From: Trissonchulus latispiculum
Taxonomy: Eukaryota > Nematoda > Enoplea > Enoplida > Ironidae
Length of the DNA: 64,000 bases
NCBI GenBank assembly: GCA_030248195.1
Contig: JASAND010007707.1
Coordinates: forward strand, 62,001 to 126,000
Direction: 5' to 3'
The notes under the pieces are model-generated. The model saw only the letters and a list, made by a program, of their open reading frames with translations. It did no database searches and was not told where the DNA came from. How positions within the stretch are numbered: the stretch's first letter is position 1; each line of letters begins with the position of its first letter. Positions 10,942-20,931 of the stretch are shown one piece after another. Made by a program: the position numbers and the translations under genes.

Positions 10942-11406
10942 GAAGGTGATGTTCCTATTATACACCGGACAATGTGCCCACCTGTGACCAGGTTCCGCGC
11001 AGTAGGTACAACGATTGGACCTATCCTGACTAGAAGATGCCTTTCCTGAGTTTCCAGTGTTCGCCTGTTGCTCCACCAGAAAACAGACTTCCTCCGGGTC
11101 CAAGTCTTGCATGTTCGGATCGTCCAATATCTCACAGGCTGCGACCACTTCGTCGTCCCAGGATTGTTGACCTGTTGCCATTGCCTGGCCTTGGACGATC
11201 GAGTTCCTGATGTCCTGAAGCTCACGTTTGAGTTCGCGTACGTACGCTGGACATTCCTGCTGATCAATGGGCTGAACCCTCTCACCATCACCAACGCGTG
11301 GTGTCCATTGTCTTTGATTGAGTGTCACCATCCTCGACCGCTTCCAAAATACGCACGGCTCGCATGAAGATATCGTTCGGCCTGCGATGGTCCCAATTCT
11401 CGGCAT
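10939..11406 (-). CDS. Gag nucleocapsid-like frame with one CCHC zinc knuckle
   Basis: A 155-codon frame that overlaps the end of Gag by 119 bp in a different register. Near its C-terminus it has CTYCAEPGHRWAHC, which fits the retroviral-type knuckle C-x2-C-x4-H-x4-C that binds packaged RNA. An acidic helix-like stretch precedes it. The first residues before the overlap are probably not translated. Most likely the knuckle is made as a frameshift product of Gag, or a single-base indel has split one Gag. The frame stops at the first base triplet of the inverted LTR fragment. Confidence 0.75.
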   Translation of the reverse strand: MPRIGTIAGRTISSCEPCVFWKRSRMVTLNQRQWTPRVGDGERVQPIDQQECPAYVRELKRELQDIRNSIVQGQAMATGQQSWDDEVVAACEILDDPNMQDLDPEEVCFLVEQQANTGNSGKASSSQDRSNRCTYCAEPGHRWAHCPVYNRNITF

Positions 11407-13171
11407 CAGCGAACAAACTCGCGACCTTTGCTCGCAATGCCGCTTTGAGTCCTCTAGAGGCCCGCTCTACGACCTTTAGCTCTCGTTCCTTCAGCTCGGC
11501 CGTCGGAAAAGCTTTGCAGGCGAGGGACCTCAGCTCGTTGAGATAATCCAGGCTCGATTCCGATGCGAGTTGTTTCCGTTCGAAGAATTCCCGAGCATAT
11601 TTGTCGGCCGATTTGGTGACCGGCTCATACAGCTGATGAAGAATGGACACCAACTCCTCGTAAGTTCCCATGGTCTGACCTTCCAAGTCTTGCTTGACCA
11701 CATCATCAAGCAGATACCACAACAATGGCCGTTTGAGGTCAAGCTCGGCTCCACTTGCTCCCCAAGTTGACTCAAACATCTTTAGCCATGTTGACAATTT
11801 GATGGCTCCTTTGCGGCCCTTGAACTTGGAGATCGACTTGAACCACTTGGTGTAGTCATTCAACATCTGCACTTGTTGAGGCGTCATTCTGACCATGTTG
11901 ACCGACCCACCGGACGATGGTCGTCGCGGTGGGGTGACAGTCGGACGAACCGGCTGTTCCTGTGATGGCTGATGACTGGTTGATGGTTCCATTGGTCCAA
12001 AATGATCAGCTGGACTGGTTTCCGGAATTGACGACATCAAATTGACGACACCAGCATGAACCCGATGACCGGTCCGTCCACCACGGACCGATGGTCGCAA
12101 GATATTTGGTCTTCTGGTCACCGGTGATGAGGTTTGTGATGGGGTTGACCAAAGGTCCGGTCGCAAAATCTGGTTATTCACGACGGTCGTGTTCAATGTG
12201 ATCACGACTGCTCCCTCAGGGCGTTGGGCTGGGCCCATCTGTCCCCTGGCTGTCGTTTGTGAGGGCTGAGGCACCACAACTTGCTGTTCCATTCCTTGGT
12301 TCACTGCTACAGGGGTGATGACACCCGCGGAACTCCGTGATGGACTGGGCTGATGAGACGGTGAAGCCAAAGCCCCAACATCAAAGGATGGGTCCCAGGA
12401 CAGCCTATGCTGTGCTGCCGAATCCATGGCCCAATTATTTAGTGCCGCCGTTCCAAGCGAGAACTCGCGTTCCAGATCAATTCCGAGATTCTGGTACACA
12501 GAATTAACCAGGTCGTCCAAAGGTGGCAATCCAGGCATCGCCGCAGCTCCCAGGGCCGTCATATCATCATCAGATTCTTGTAGAGCCTGCCCACGGTCCG
12601 GGGACGAACCCAAGTCCATGCGCTCCTCAAGACCGATGACGGTCTGGTCCCCGGGACTCGACTCAGAACTCTGAGGAGAGTCCCTCTGATCAAATCCAAG
12701 TTCTTTCCAGCTCAATGTCCTATTCAGTTCGTCATTGAAATTCCGTGTCTGAGCAGATAGACCATCAGAATGGTTGTCATCCAAAGAAACCAGGCTTGAT
12801 GCTGCTGTCACAAATGCCGAGTCCGATGACGGACCCACTCCTGATGATTCCGGCTCAGATAATGTGGTCAGAGAACTGGAGATTCCTGGATCCAGAGTAG
12901 GGGCACTGCTTTTCCGAGCAGTCCCCGATGCCCAGCCACTCTTTTTTCTTCTCAGATCCGCTGTCGTGGCAGAACTGGACCGGGGGCGCATCCTCTGCAC
13001 CGGTTCCCGGTCGTCGAACGACCCAGAATTCGCTCTCGACGTGGAGGGCTGACATCCCATACAGTCCAAGTGGGAGTCTCCACGATGTCCAGTCACCGAG
13101 TAGGGTTGGTGACGTAGTTCCCGTTCTTTCAAGCGTAAGCTTGCGCGCTTTGTGTCCATCTTGAGTTGCAC
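11288..13171 (-). CDS. gag: Gag of LTR element 1
   Basis: A 627-residue frame. The first two thirds are low-complexity, rich in Ser, Pro, Asp and Gln. The last third (about residues 410-610) is a Gypsy-type capsid core with the motifs WFKSISKFKGRKGAIKLSTW, LLWYLLDD and LYEPVTKSADKYAREFFERK, followed by an LKERELKVVERASRGLK helix and a RPNDIFMRAVRILEAVE helix. The Gag at 42014-42835 shares the same series (IKLSSW, ILWTLLDE, RQLYEPFSVT, LVAQFRRGLRPELRARL, NDLITRALHIVE), which supports common descent. It forms the particle shell around element RNA in the cytoplasm. The zinc knuckle is in another register just downstream. Confidence 0.85.
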   Translation of the reverse strand: MQLKMDTKRASLRLKERELRHQPYSVTGHRGDSHLDCMGCQPSTSRANSGSFDDREPVQRMRPRSSSATTADLRRKKSGWASGTARKSSAPTLDPGISSSLTTLSEPESSGVGPSSDSAFVTAASSLVSLDDNHSDGLSAQTRNFNDELNRTLSWKELGFDQRDSPQSSESSPGDQTVIGLEERMDLGSSPDRGQALQESDDDMTALGAAAMPGLPPLDDLVNSVYQNLGIDLEREFSLGTAALNNWAMDSAAQHRLSWDPSFDVGALASPSHQPSPSRSSAGVITPVAVNQGMEQQVVVPQPSQTTARGQMGPAQRPEGAVVITLNTTVVNNQILRPDLWSTPSQTSSPVTRRPNILRPSVRGGRTGHRVHAGVVNLMSSIPETSPADHFGPMEPSTSHQPSQEQPVRPTVTPPRRPSSGGSVNMVRMTPQQVQMLNDYTKWFKSISKFKGRKGAIKLSTWLKMFESTWGASGAELDLKRPLLWYLLDDVVKQDLEGQTMGTYEELVSILHQLYEPVTKSADKYAREFFERKQLASESSLDYLNELRSLACKAFPTAELKERELKVVERASRGLKAALRAKVASLFADAENWDHRRPNDIFMRAVRILEAVEDGDTQSKTMDTTRW

Positions 13172-13779
13172 TCTCTTCTTTTCCTAAAAGTTCTTTTTGA
13201 AAATGACAATTAGTACAACCCAAAAGTATTCTTAGGTACCCCAGAAAAATACTAGTGTATACGTATATAAACAGTGACACAAAATACAACAAATTGATAT
13301 AAATTCTGGTACAAAATTACTATTTTTGACCTGAATGAGAAACAATTACCAAAATTAACCTAAAATAAGGGGATTAGACAAGCAAAATCAAATCACCAAC
13401 ACAAACAAAATTGAACACAACAAAATTATTTGTTAATTAGGTACGAATTTTGGTAAAAATTCCTATCTCAAATCCCAAAAATAGCCTTAGACTAACTCAC
13501 CCTAAACATAAATGCTATATTAGAGCCTAATGTGGGGGAGAACCAGGTACACAGTTATACACGTATACAAACAGTCAGACCCTAGAGAGAAAAAAAAATT
13601 TTCCCGATTTTTGACCCTAGGGGGGATTTACCTACCTAAGAAAATTGGAAAAAAATTCGTGCGCTGAACGCGAAGAACTACGGGGGAACCCCGACGAAAC
13701 TCAGACAAAAATAAATAAAAGTTTGAAAAATTTTACGAATGGGTTCAGGCAAGAAATCCCTGAGCTCCTGGCAGCCTAA
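13172..13779 (-). promoter_or_regulatory. Leader and primer-binding region of LTR element 1
   Basis: A non-coding leader between the 5' LTR and Gag. Reading the minus strand from the LTR edge (13779 downward), it starts TTAGGCTGCCAGGAGCTC. The first 12 bases match the same position in the Gypsy element at 43407, so this is probably the primer-binding region, although I cannot assign the tRNA. Confidence 0.6.
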
Positions 13780-14526
13780 TGTAGCGGGGGTAGTAGTTTA
13801 ACCTACGTACTAACACCGTTACCACGCCCTGACGTAGCGGACGCGGAGACCGTGGCACAGATGGATAACAGACCGACTACAGGAGACGGTCGGGACAGCC
13901 TCGCCAGACAATATACGCAGTAAATAGTCCGATCCTAAGGGCGAGATGACTCGCACTCTCACTCACTCAAGATGTAACTACCTACCTAGCAGGAGCTCAG
14001 AAAACTCAAACCTAACTAAATACACTTTAATTAGGAACAGAACAACACGTTATAGTAATATAACAATACAATAAAATACTGGGATGAACCCTCAGTCACA
14101 CACAAACAAACAAACAGACACTGACTTACAGTTACAGCGGGCTGACGGGGGTCAGCCAACGTACCAAGCTCTGGGGAGAGCTGAGGGAGAGACACAATAA
14201 TATTTACAGTAATGGGGGAGAATAGCAGATAAATAGCAAGCGCACACAAAGGCAGAATAATACAGAAGTGAATAGGGGAGCGAGTGTATGGGTTGGACCC
14301 TCCCACGAGCGCCCCCTAGTGAGAATTTGCCCCCAAATCACGTAGCTCCCAAAGTCACGAGGGGGGGAACCCACCCAATCCCACGCATACACGTTGGGGG
14401 AGCTACGTGACTTGCAAACGTGTCCCAGCCCACTTTGATGATGTTATAGGAAGCCAAGCGGGTAGCTAGCCTAGCTACAACCGCCAGCAACGGAAAGGTT
14501 GATCATTCCAACCTTAATCCGTTACA
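13780..14526 (-). repeat. LTR element 1, 5' LTR
   Basis: A 747-bp copy of 6625-7373. It would contain promoter and polyadenylation signals of the element; no TATA box was located with confidence. Divergence from its partner (about a dozen differences) indicates an insertion that is not brand new. Confidence 0.9.
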
Positions 14527-15007
14527 TGGGCAAAACAGATTATATACAGGTTCACTGAGGATATGTCTCGAACTTAACGATGGTGTATGCCATTTGGCTC
14601 TATGGCCGGTAGTGCGAACTGGGGGGGTAACCTAGACTCGGCTTGAAAAAACCCATCTGCGGGATGGGAACTTTTCCCGCATTAGGTTTTTTCCATCGGC
14701 TTGGTCGAAAATTTCTCACCAACCACAACTATAATTTCAACTACAACAACAACTACCAGTACTTTTATTTTATTTCCCAGGTTTATCAGAACTGTTTTCA
14801 ATGTCTTCACACAAATTTCATACGTTTTCCATAAATGTATGAATGTATGTATGTATGTAATGTATGAACATGTATGAATACATCTGACGTATGTACGTAG
14901 CCTTAAGCACACCCACTTCTTGTGTCAGACTCAAAACCTTTAGAGTCATGATCCTTGGCTGGAGTACTACTTGATCCATCCGTTGCTTTTCTTTGATTCG
15001 GATTATT
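14527..15007. other. Spacer with TATG microsatellite
   Basis: This continues the R1-like target sequence interrupted at 6624. A short TATG/TGTA simple repeat lies at about 14835-14885. No gene seen. Confidence 0.5.
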
Positions 15008-15260
15008 TCTGAAATCCAATTTTAAAGTGGTGTGCGGGAGGGTAGCGCAATACACCAATTTTGTCCACCAACCAAGTCACGAAACGATATTCAGTAGAAC
15101 GTTTACAAATTTTCTTCATGTTCCACTCATCAGAAACAATCCAAATTCTTTCTATTGTAAGAAATTTTAAAAATAAAAATTAACGGAGTGGTATAACGGA
15201 GCAGGGCTGATTGGAAAATAATTGCTGCTTCGACGAATCCAACGCAAATGCTTACTGTAC

Positions 15261-15291
<31 letters not shown>

Positions 15292-15890
15292 GTACATATA
15301 ATTCGTTTTGGTCTAGGCCTTCCCAATAGTTCAGGGTGGCCCGGCCAAATTGGACGAACCAAAATTTTCAAAAATTTCAAAGTCCCAAAAGATTTGCAAG
15401 GAAGCAGCGGGGACTACAATCTCTAGGGTAGTTTTAGACGCTCTTCGAGATAGGCTATTTAAATCCCCTATAGCTCATACAGGTAGCCATACTGGGAGTG
15501 GTTTTCCCCCTCATATTCGAGTGGGTTTTTTCTCGGTTGACTACATGTATGTATTGCAATTTATGGCATGATAGACTTTTAATGGGACTTGTGGTGTCAA
15601 AAAGAATCGTTTCAGCTAGTTTTCGCAAATTTGGAATATTTTTCCAAACAATTCGGTCCGAACTCCACTTCATTGTTCGACCCGTTTTTCAAACTCCTGA
15701 ATATATATGTACACGTACACCCCAGGATGTAAGATAAACTTATCCAATTTTGCATATATACATATATGCTGAGATTGTTGGTGATTCCTGCGTATCATGT
15801 ACTAGGCTTTACTTAGCGACTCAACATTATGTTTGTGGGAGTTTTCTGGTTCCCTGAGCTCATTCCTGCTAATTTTGTTCCAGCACATAC
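15008..15890 (+). repeat. Repeat family R1, right (single unit, inverted to 2655-3630)
   Basis: One continuous unit of about 0.88 kb, the reverse complement of the left copy, including the GCTT run at 15262-15288. Identity by eye is high, with scattered substitutions. Confidence 0.8.
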
Positions 15891-15901
15891 CAGTTGCATA
15901 G

Positions 15902-16195
15902 GTGTGGGGGCACCAAAAGGACAAATCTTGGCGACAACCTCCCTCTCCGAGTTTTGGCCAAACATGGCGAAAGAACGAAACGTTTGCAGGTCTGTGGCAA
16001 TATTTGGCTAACGCAATTCCCTCAGCCGACCCCCAGTGTTTTTGCCCAGCCACGACTATTACCAGATGTGCTGGAACTAAATGTCAAAGAAAATTCAAAC
16101 AAAATTCAAAAAACACTTACCCGAAGGAATTCTACGACGGTGAGGCAAATCCAGTATGCTCTAACTGCACAAGGATTTTCCGTATATATAGATAA
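15902..16195 (+). other. Cys-containing open frame, unknown
   Basis: A 97-codon open frame whose C-terminal half has CFCP, RCAGTKC and VCSNC, a spacing that could bind zinc. Two other plus frames are also open here, so coding status is uncertain. It lies just outside the R1 unit, after a plausible acceptor (TTTTGTTCCAG). I do not recognise a family. Confidence 0.25.
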
Positions 16196-16479
16196 ATATC
16201 CAGACTTGAAATGAGGAAGCTCTGATCTGGAAAAGGATTGAAATTAAGAAAAGCCAATCCTTTTCCAGATTGCAAACCACAGTTTCCTCCAACCGCAATA
16301 AGCCAATCGGTTTATAAAATCAAAATCTTAAGGCCGATTCATTTGACGGACGGACCTTGACCATAGTTGTAATAAGGAGGAGGAGATTGGATCCCCTAAC
16401 GAAAGGTGCATATACAGCGGGAGGGTGGGGGGTAGCGCACAGCCAGTTTTTAACACACTCCCCCCGTTCCAGAAATTTT

Positions 16480-16925
16480 TGAGGGAGACGTCCCCCAACT
16501 GGCAAGGGTAGTCGCGCCGAAGGAGCAAAAATTCACAAAAATTAACGTTGTTTGCAAAAATTTTCAAAGAGTTAAAATTTTCGGATTGAAGCCCTTTACG
16601 GAGTCCACAGTGACCTTATTTTCAATGTGGAAACAAGCTGGCATTAAAGGTTACGTGTTTAAAACCACTGTCTGCATTAAATTACATCATAGTTTATGCT
16701 TTTTAGTATTAGAATTTAGAAACGGCTGGAAATGCGATTTGTGGAGCAAAAATAGAAAACTTTTGGTTGGGAGGGGGGGGTCGCGGACAGGGGGGTCTGG
16801 AAAAAGCTCGCCCCATTTATAGGGAGGTACCCTCCACCCAAAATCCCGGTTACACGTCCCCCACAAAAACATTAAGGGTGGAGAGCCGAATTGGTCGTAG
16901 TCTCCCCGCCCCCGGCGCCCCTCCC
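16480..16925 (-). repeat. Repeat family R2, right partial copy (inverted)
   Basis: About 450 bp that is the reverse complement of R2 (compare 4540-5000), carrying the same CCCCCC landmark and the GCTCCTTCGGCGCGAC word. The copy ends at about 16925, where unrelated sequence begins. Confidence 0.75.
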
Positions 16926-18189
16926 TCAACAAATCTCCGTTAATACACCTATGGTTGATCCGTCCCTGTCCTTTTGCATGCACAAACCGCTCAGAAAACT
17001 GATAATATGACAATTTAAAGTCATTTCCATTCGCCTATTTTTAGCTGAATATTCTGAATGATGCTCTGCTCTTGCTAGTTGCTCACCAAAGTTTAATCAG
17101 ACTTAAAACGAACAGAGTTCATAAGCCTTAGCTTAGCTAGCTTTTAGTTGAATTGACCGTTAACTAGTAACCTGCAATTTCGAAATTTCTAAGATAAATT
17201 ATTAACGCGGGGACAGACACAACTACAAATGCATTGGTGGCTCAATCACTAGTCATTATATTTAATTTTTGTACAAATGTTTGGTTCATGGATCAATCAA
17301 GGGAGTGATAATATACATTTTGCTCTCCCACAATAAAATGCATTTTACCAATTGTAAGATCTTGGACTAGCTTCCTCTAACCCAAGAACTTTACTGACAG
17401 CAAGCAAGTAACAGACGGAATAACAATAACAATCGCGCTGTTTATATAGCGTTCAAGAGACGATGAATATGCAAATGAGTTTTACAACTGAATGAAGAAC
17501 ATAACCTCATTTGCATGTTCTCTTAACAGTCGTACAAACATTACACCAATTAACAAGAAGCGGCTCAATCCTAATAATGGTTGGCTCATTCACACTAATG
17601 ACTAACAAGTTTGGCTCAATCAGTTTTGGCGTTGGCTCATTCAATGGGAGTGCCAGGTGTACACACGTTTCCACACTTGAGAAGTTCAAAGAGCAAGAAG
17701 CTCCTTCGAAGAAAAAATTAATGATCCCTTTAATATAAAAATATATAATTTATTTTTAGTCCAATGTTATTTTAGTTTCAGTTTTAGTTTCATAACCATA
17801 TTTTCCTGTTAATGGCTGTATTCCTGGTCATGCAACACCACTAGAGCTTCTTATCATTGACAAAAGTATTTATTTTGGAAATTACACGTTTTTGAACTAG
17901 TCCAAGCATTTCTATAGAGCTAACAGCACTAAAACCACTTAGAAAATACGGTGTCCATACAAAGCTAGTGGTGTCCATACATCACCCAGTAAGAGTCCGT
18001 ACTAAACAAGTAACTTTATTTGTTGAAGATAGGCAGTGTTTAGTGTCCATACAGTACGAGTTTACCCTGTATTGGATTTATGAAGAAAAATCTTGAAATC
18101 TCATCCCATTTTTCGGAGAAAATTACCATTTTCCCTAAAAATGTGTAGTATATAAAAACATTTCTCAGTTCTTCAAAATGAAAATAATT
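16926..18189. repeat. R0 right copy with GGCTCA motif array and GTGTCCATAC cluster
   Basis: GGCTCAAT/GGCTCATT words occur at about 17232, 17562, 17583, 17613 and 17633. 17590-17672 is the near-perfect inverse of 2562-2640. Three GTGTCCATAC motifs follow at 17951-18052, inverse to the cluster at 212-264. No coding sequence is supported; the small frames at 17507-17738 just read through the motif array. Confidence 0.65.
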
Positions 18190-18316
18190 AAAAATGCGAA
18201 GACCCATTTTATTGCGACAACAAAAAATTTCTTGACTGCTGGGGGCTTGCCCCCAGACCCCCCCGGTGACGATGTTTTACCGCCACCCCCGTCACCAAAT
18301 CCTGGATCCGCCAGTG
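18190..18316 (-). mobile_element. hAT-like MITE end fragment
   Basis: The right end reads CCTGGATCCGCCAGTG, the reverse complement of the left terminus of the intact element at 30725-31109. The interior CCCCAGACCCCC and TTTTATTGC words also match that family. The other terminus is not found, so this is a truncated copy. Confidence 0.65.
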
Positions 18317-19733
18317 GTCTCCATATGTGACCGAAAATCACTTTTTCAGCTAAGCGTTTGCGAAGATGAGAAAATTCCAAATTTAAGTTTTTAAAACATA
18401 TACGGAAATGCATATATAGTATTACAACTGTGGTTACTACCATATAGCAATGTAAGATCGGGTGCTGAGGGACTTGTACAAAAGAAAATTGAGTGGTTGG
18501 TACATTGAGAAAACTAACTACATCGACTAAAAACTACCCATATTTTCATGAAATGAAACATTAACCAAACTAACTAAAATTATGGCAAAGCTGGATGTTT
18601 TTTAAAAATATAGTATAAAACCTATTTTGTACAGGCAAGCTATTTCTACTTGTCCGGATTGGGGGGGTGGGGCTTGGGCCTTTCACACACTCCGTGTTAA
18701 CCTCTGGTTGACGTGGGCAGATACGGGCAGGCCACACCACCTCTAGCTCAAACAGCGCATGGACAAACCCTACGGCAAAGACAATGGACAAGGTTAAGGT
18801 GTATCCAAGGAAAATAGTTTAAGCGCAAATGGCCGGAAAAATAGTTTGTTGTATACAAAACTTTAAGAAATTAAGTTTAATCAAGAGTACATATGGATTA
18901 ATTAATATCAAGAATTTTTAATAGAAAGAGTGAGACACTCAACGCTTAAGAATAAGAATAAGGTTGTGAAATGATCAGCACATTAAAGCCGAAGTCTCGG
19001 AGATGGTACGCATTCTTAAGCATGCATTTATATGCGTTTGAACTAAAACGAATCTGATTGGCTAATCGCTTGCACAATGTCGAAATAACTATTTTTAGCG
19101 TCCCCCTCCCAGATCTCTGAGGGGCACAGCTTAGCATTGTTAGCCATGTGAAAACTAATTTGATTAGACGTATCAGGTACAGTAGCTGTAGAAACTAATC
19201 CGATTCACTTTAGTCCATTCGCATATAAACACACGATTACAACGGTAACCGGTATTTTCCGAGATCTCAGAGGGGGTGCGTAAACACGTAATTTTTACAT
19301 GGCAAGGGATTTACCAAATCTGGTGCGTTATAGTTCAAGTGCACATAAACATGCTTCGCAGTGATGAGCGATACCACCCCCGAGATTTCCACATTAGCAT
19401 GCCGAGTTTCTTGCAAGCTTATCTCATTAGGAAAAGCTGAATGTCTCACTCTTCCTATTATAAACTCACGTTAATATTAATATTAATTGACTAATATAAT
19501 GTATTAATGCCTGATGAAAATTACCGAAAACTTTGACATTCTCAGAATTCTAAGATTTGTTGCAAATTTTGAGATAAACAGATTGCAGTTTGAGTTGTGG
19601 CACAATTTAGCAAATAACTTCAGCGTTTTTAGCATTGTATACCTGTGAACTAAATTTGACATGAAGTCCAAATGCTGTCTAAATTTTAGCATTAAAGTTT
19701 ACATTCTGTGATTTATTTAAACAGTGATCTAAA
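18317..19733. other. No gene recognised
   Basis: AT-rich sequence with short open frames of no recognisable content. Upstream exons or the promoter of the Smr-domain gene could lie here, but I cannot see them. Confidence 0.5.
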
Positions 19734-20931
19734 ATGTGGTTCACAACATCCACAACTCCATACGTGGAGCATCGAACCATTAGATCCCAAGCCTACGGCA
19801 GCCTCCCATGTATCCATTGTGCATCTGAAAACACCACCTTGAATCTGTACGCTCAACCGTGTGACAGTCTCACATGGGACGAGATATGTATCAGGCGACA
19901 AGTATTATTAATCACTATTCATTTTTAATTTAAAATATATTATTCAAAACTGATGCAGTAACTGAAACAACTAGAAATTCCTTTTGAAATTACCAAGTAT
20001 CCTCTGTCCTTTTTTTTATTTTGTCAGGCAGCGAAACAGCTGAAGCGCCGTGAAGATCATCTGAAATCGCAGGCAGTGTTTGATCGTGCGATGGGCAATT
20101 ATGGTCGAAGCCACAGTCTGACAAGGGAAGCAGACGAATGCCGGCATCATCGAAAGCGGCTGAACTACAGTGCTCGAATTCGCACACTTCGTCATAATAC
20201 CAAGTATGACAATCACAGGCACTTTCTACTACTGCTAGTACTTCTAGTGAGGTCTATATCTGAAACTAAAATGTGCAAAATGTTTGGGAACGAATTTCGA
20301 TTTTAGATCATTAATTACACAGTACTGGATTCAAATCCCACGTAAGGCCTGGATGTGTCCGTCCGGTCGCTAGATTTCATCTGTCTCATTGCCGGCACAA
20401 CTGTTTGATTTGTTATGTACCCACAACCTTGTACATTTTGTTGTACAGTTGTAAAGTTGTTTTACCTTAGGTTAAATGGAGACGTGGATGTACCATTGCA
20501 GCATCTGTACGAAGAAGAAGCCAAAGAGGAGTTAGCAGAAGCCTTAGGGTGTGAAACGCTTATAGCTAGGTTGACTTAAAATAAAAAAACATTATATTGA
20601 AGATCTTTGTAAATAAATTACCCCTGAGATTGAAGGTGTCATAGTATATTTTTAAATTTTAATCTACAAACTAACGATCCTAGCTGACTAGCTATTCTAG
20701 CTAATTAAATAACTGCACAATAACCTAGCCTGGCTACCGTAATTTTTGTTATTTTGTTACAGACGTGCTCATGATTTGGGAAGACATTTTCTCATAGTGG
20801 ACACTGGAATACCAAGAAGGTCAAGAAGTGGAGAAAGACCGCTGAGGTCTGCCATTATTGAAATGCTGGACAGTTTTGGTTACGACTTTGAAGAACCAAC
20901 TACTGGTCGTTTCAAAGTTTTCCTAGAGTAA
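19734..20931 (+). CDS. Smr-domain protein, four predicted exons
   Basis: Predicted exons are 19734-19901, 20028-20203, 20471-20569 and 20763-20931, all with GT-AG borders and compatible phases (0, 2, 2), giving about 203 residues. Exon 2 (AAKQLKRREDHLKSQAVFDR and onward) resembles the helical DUF1771 region that precedes Smr domains. Exons 3 and 4 look like an Smr domain, with DVPLQHLYEEEA as the first strand and helix, then LIVDTG, RPLRSAIIEML, and GYDFEEPTTGRFKVFLE at the C-terminus. Smr domains are nucleic-acid-binding or nicking modules; DUF1771 plus Smr is the end of N4BP2-type proteins. The usual D-L-H-G motif and the G-x-G loop are altered here, so catalytic activity is doubtful. Exon 1 is least certain: an in-frame stop lies just before its ATG, and a longer 5' part could have been missed. 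Confidence 0.6.

Larger units (their letters stand above)
6625..14526 (-). mobile_element. LTR retroelement 1: Gag, zinc knuckle and unknown ORF, no visible pol
   Basis: A 7.9-kb element on the minus strand, bounded by direct LTRs of 749 and 747 bp that begin TG and end CA when read on that strand. Order on the minus strand is 5' LTR, leader, Gag (13171-11288), CCHC zinc-knuckle frame (11406-10939), a 75-bp inverted LTR fragment, a large frame of unknown function (10890-8860), an AT-rich 1.5-kb tail, 3' LTR. No reverse transcriptase, RNase H, integrase or protease motif is visible. The Gag core is related to that of the Gypsy element at 34422-44402, and both share the post-LTR TTAGGCTGCCAG and pre-LTR AGCCCTGGGGAG sequences. 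It is probably a non-autonomous Gypsy-type element mobilised in trans. The outer flanks TAGG and TGGG may be an imperfect 4-bp target duplication. Confidence 0.85.

Noticed and set aside
11068..13164. Plus-strand frames over Gag of element 1 (for example 12426-12674 and 12774-13052)
   Set aside because: Shadows of the minus-strand Gag, low-complexity with no motifs.
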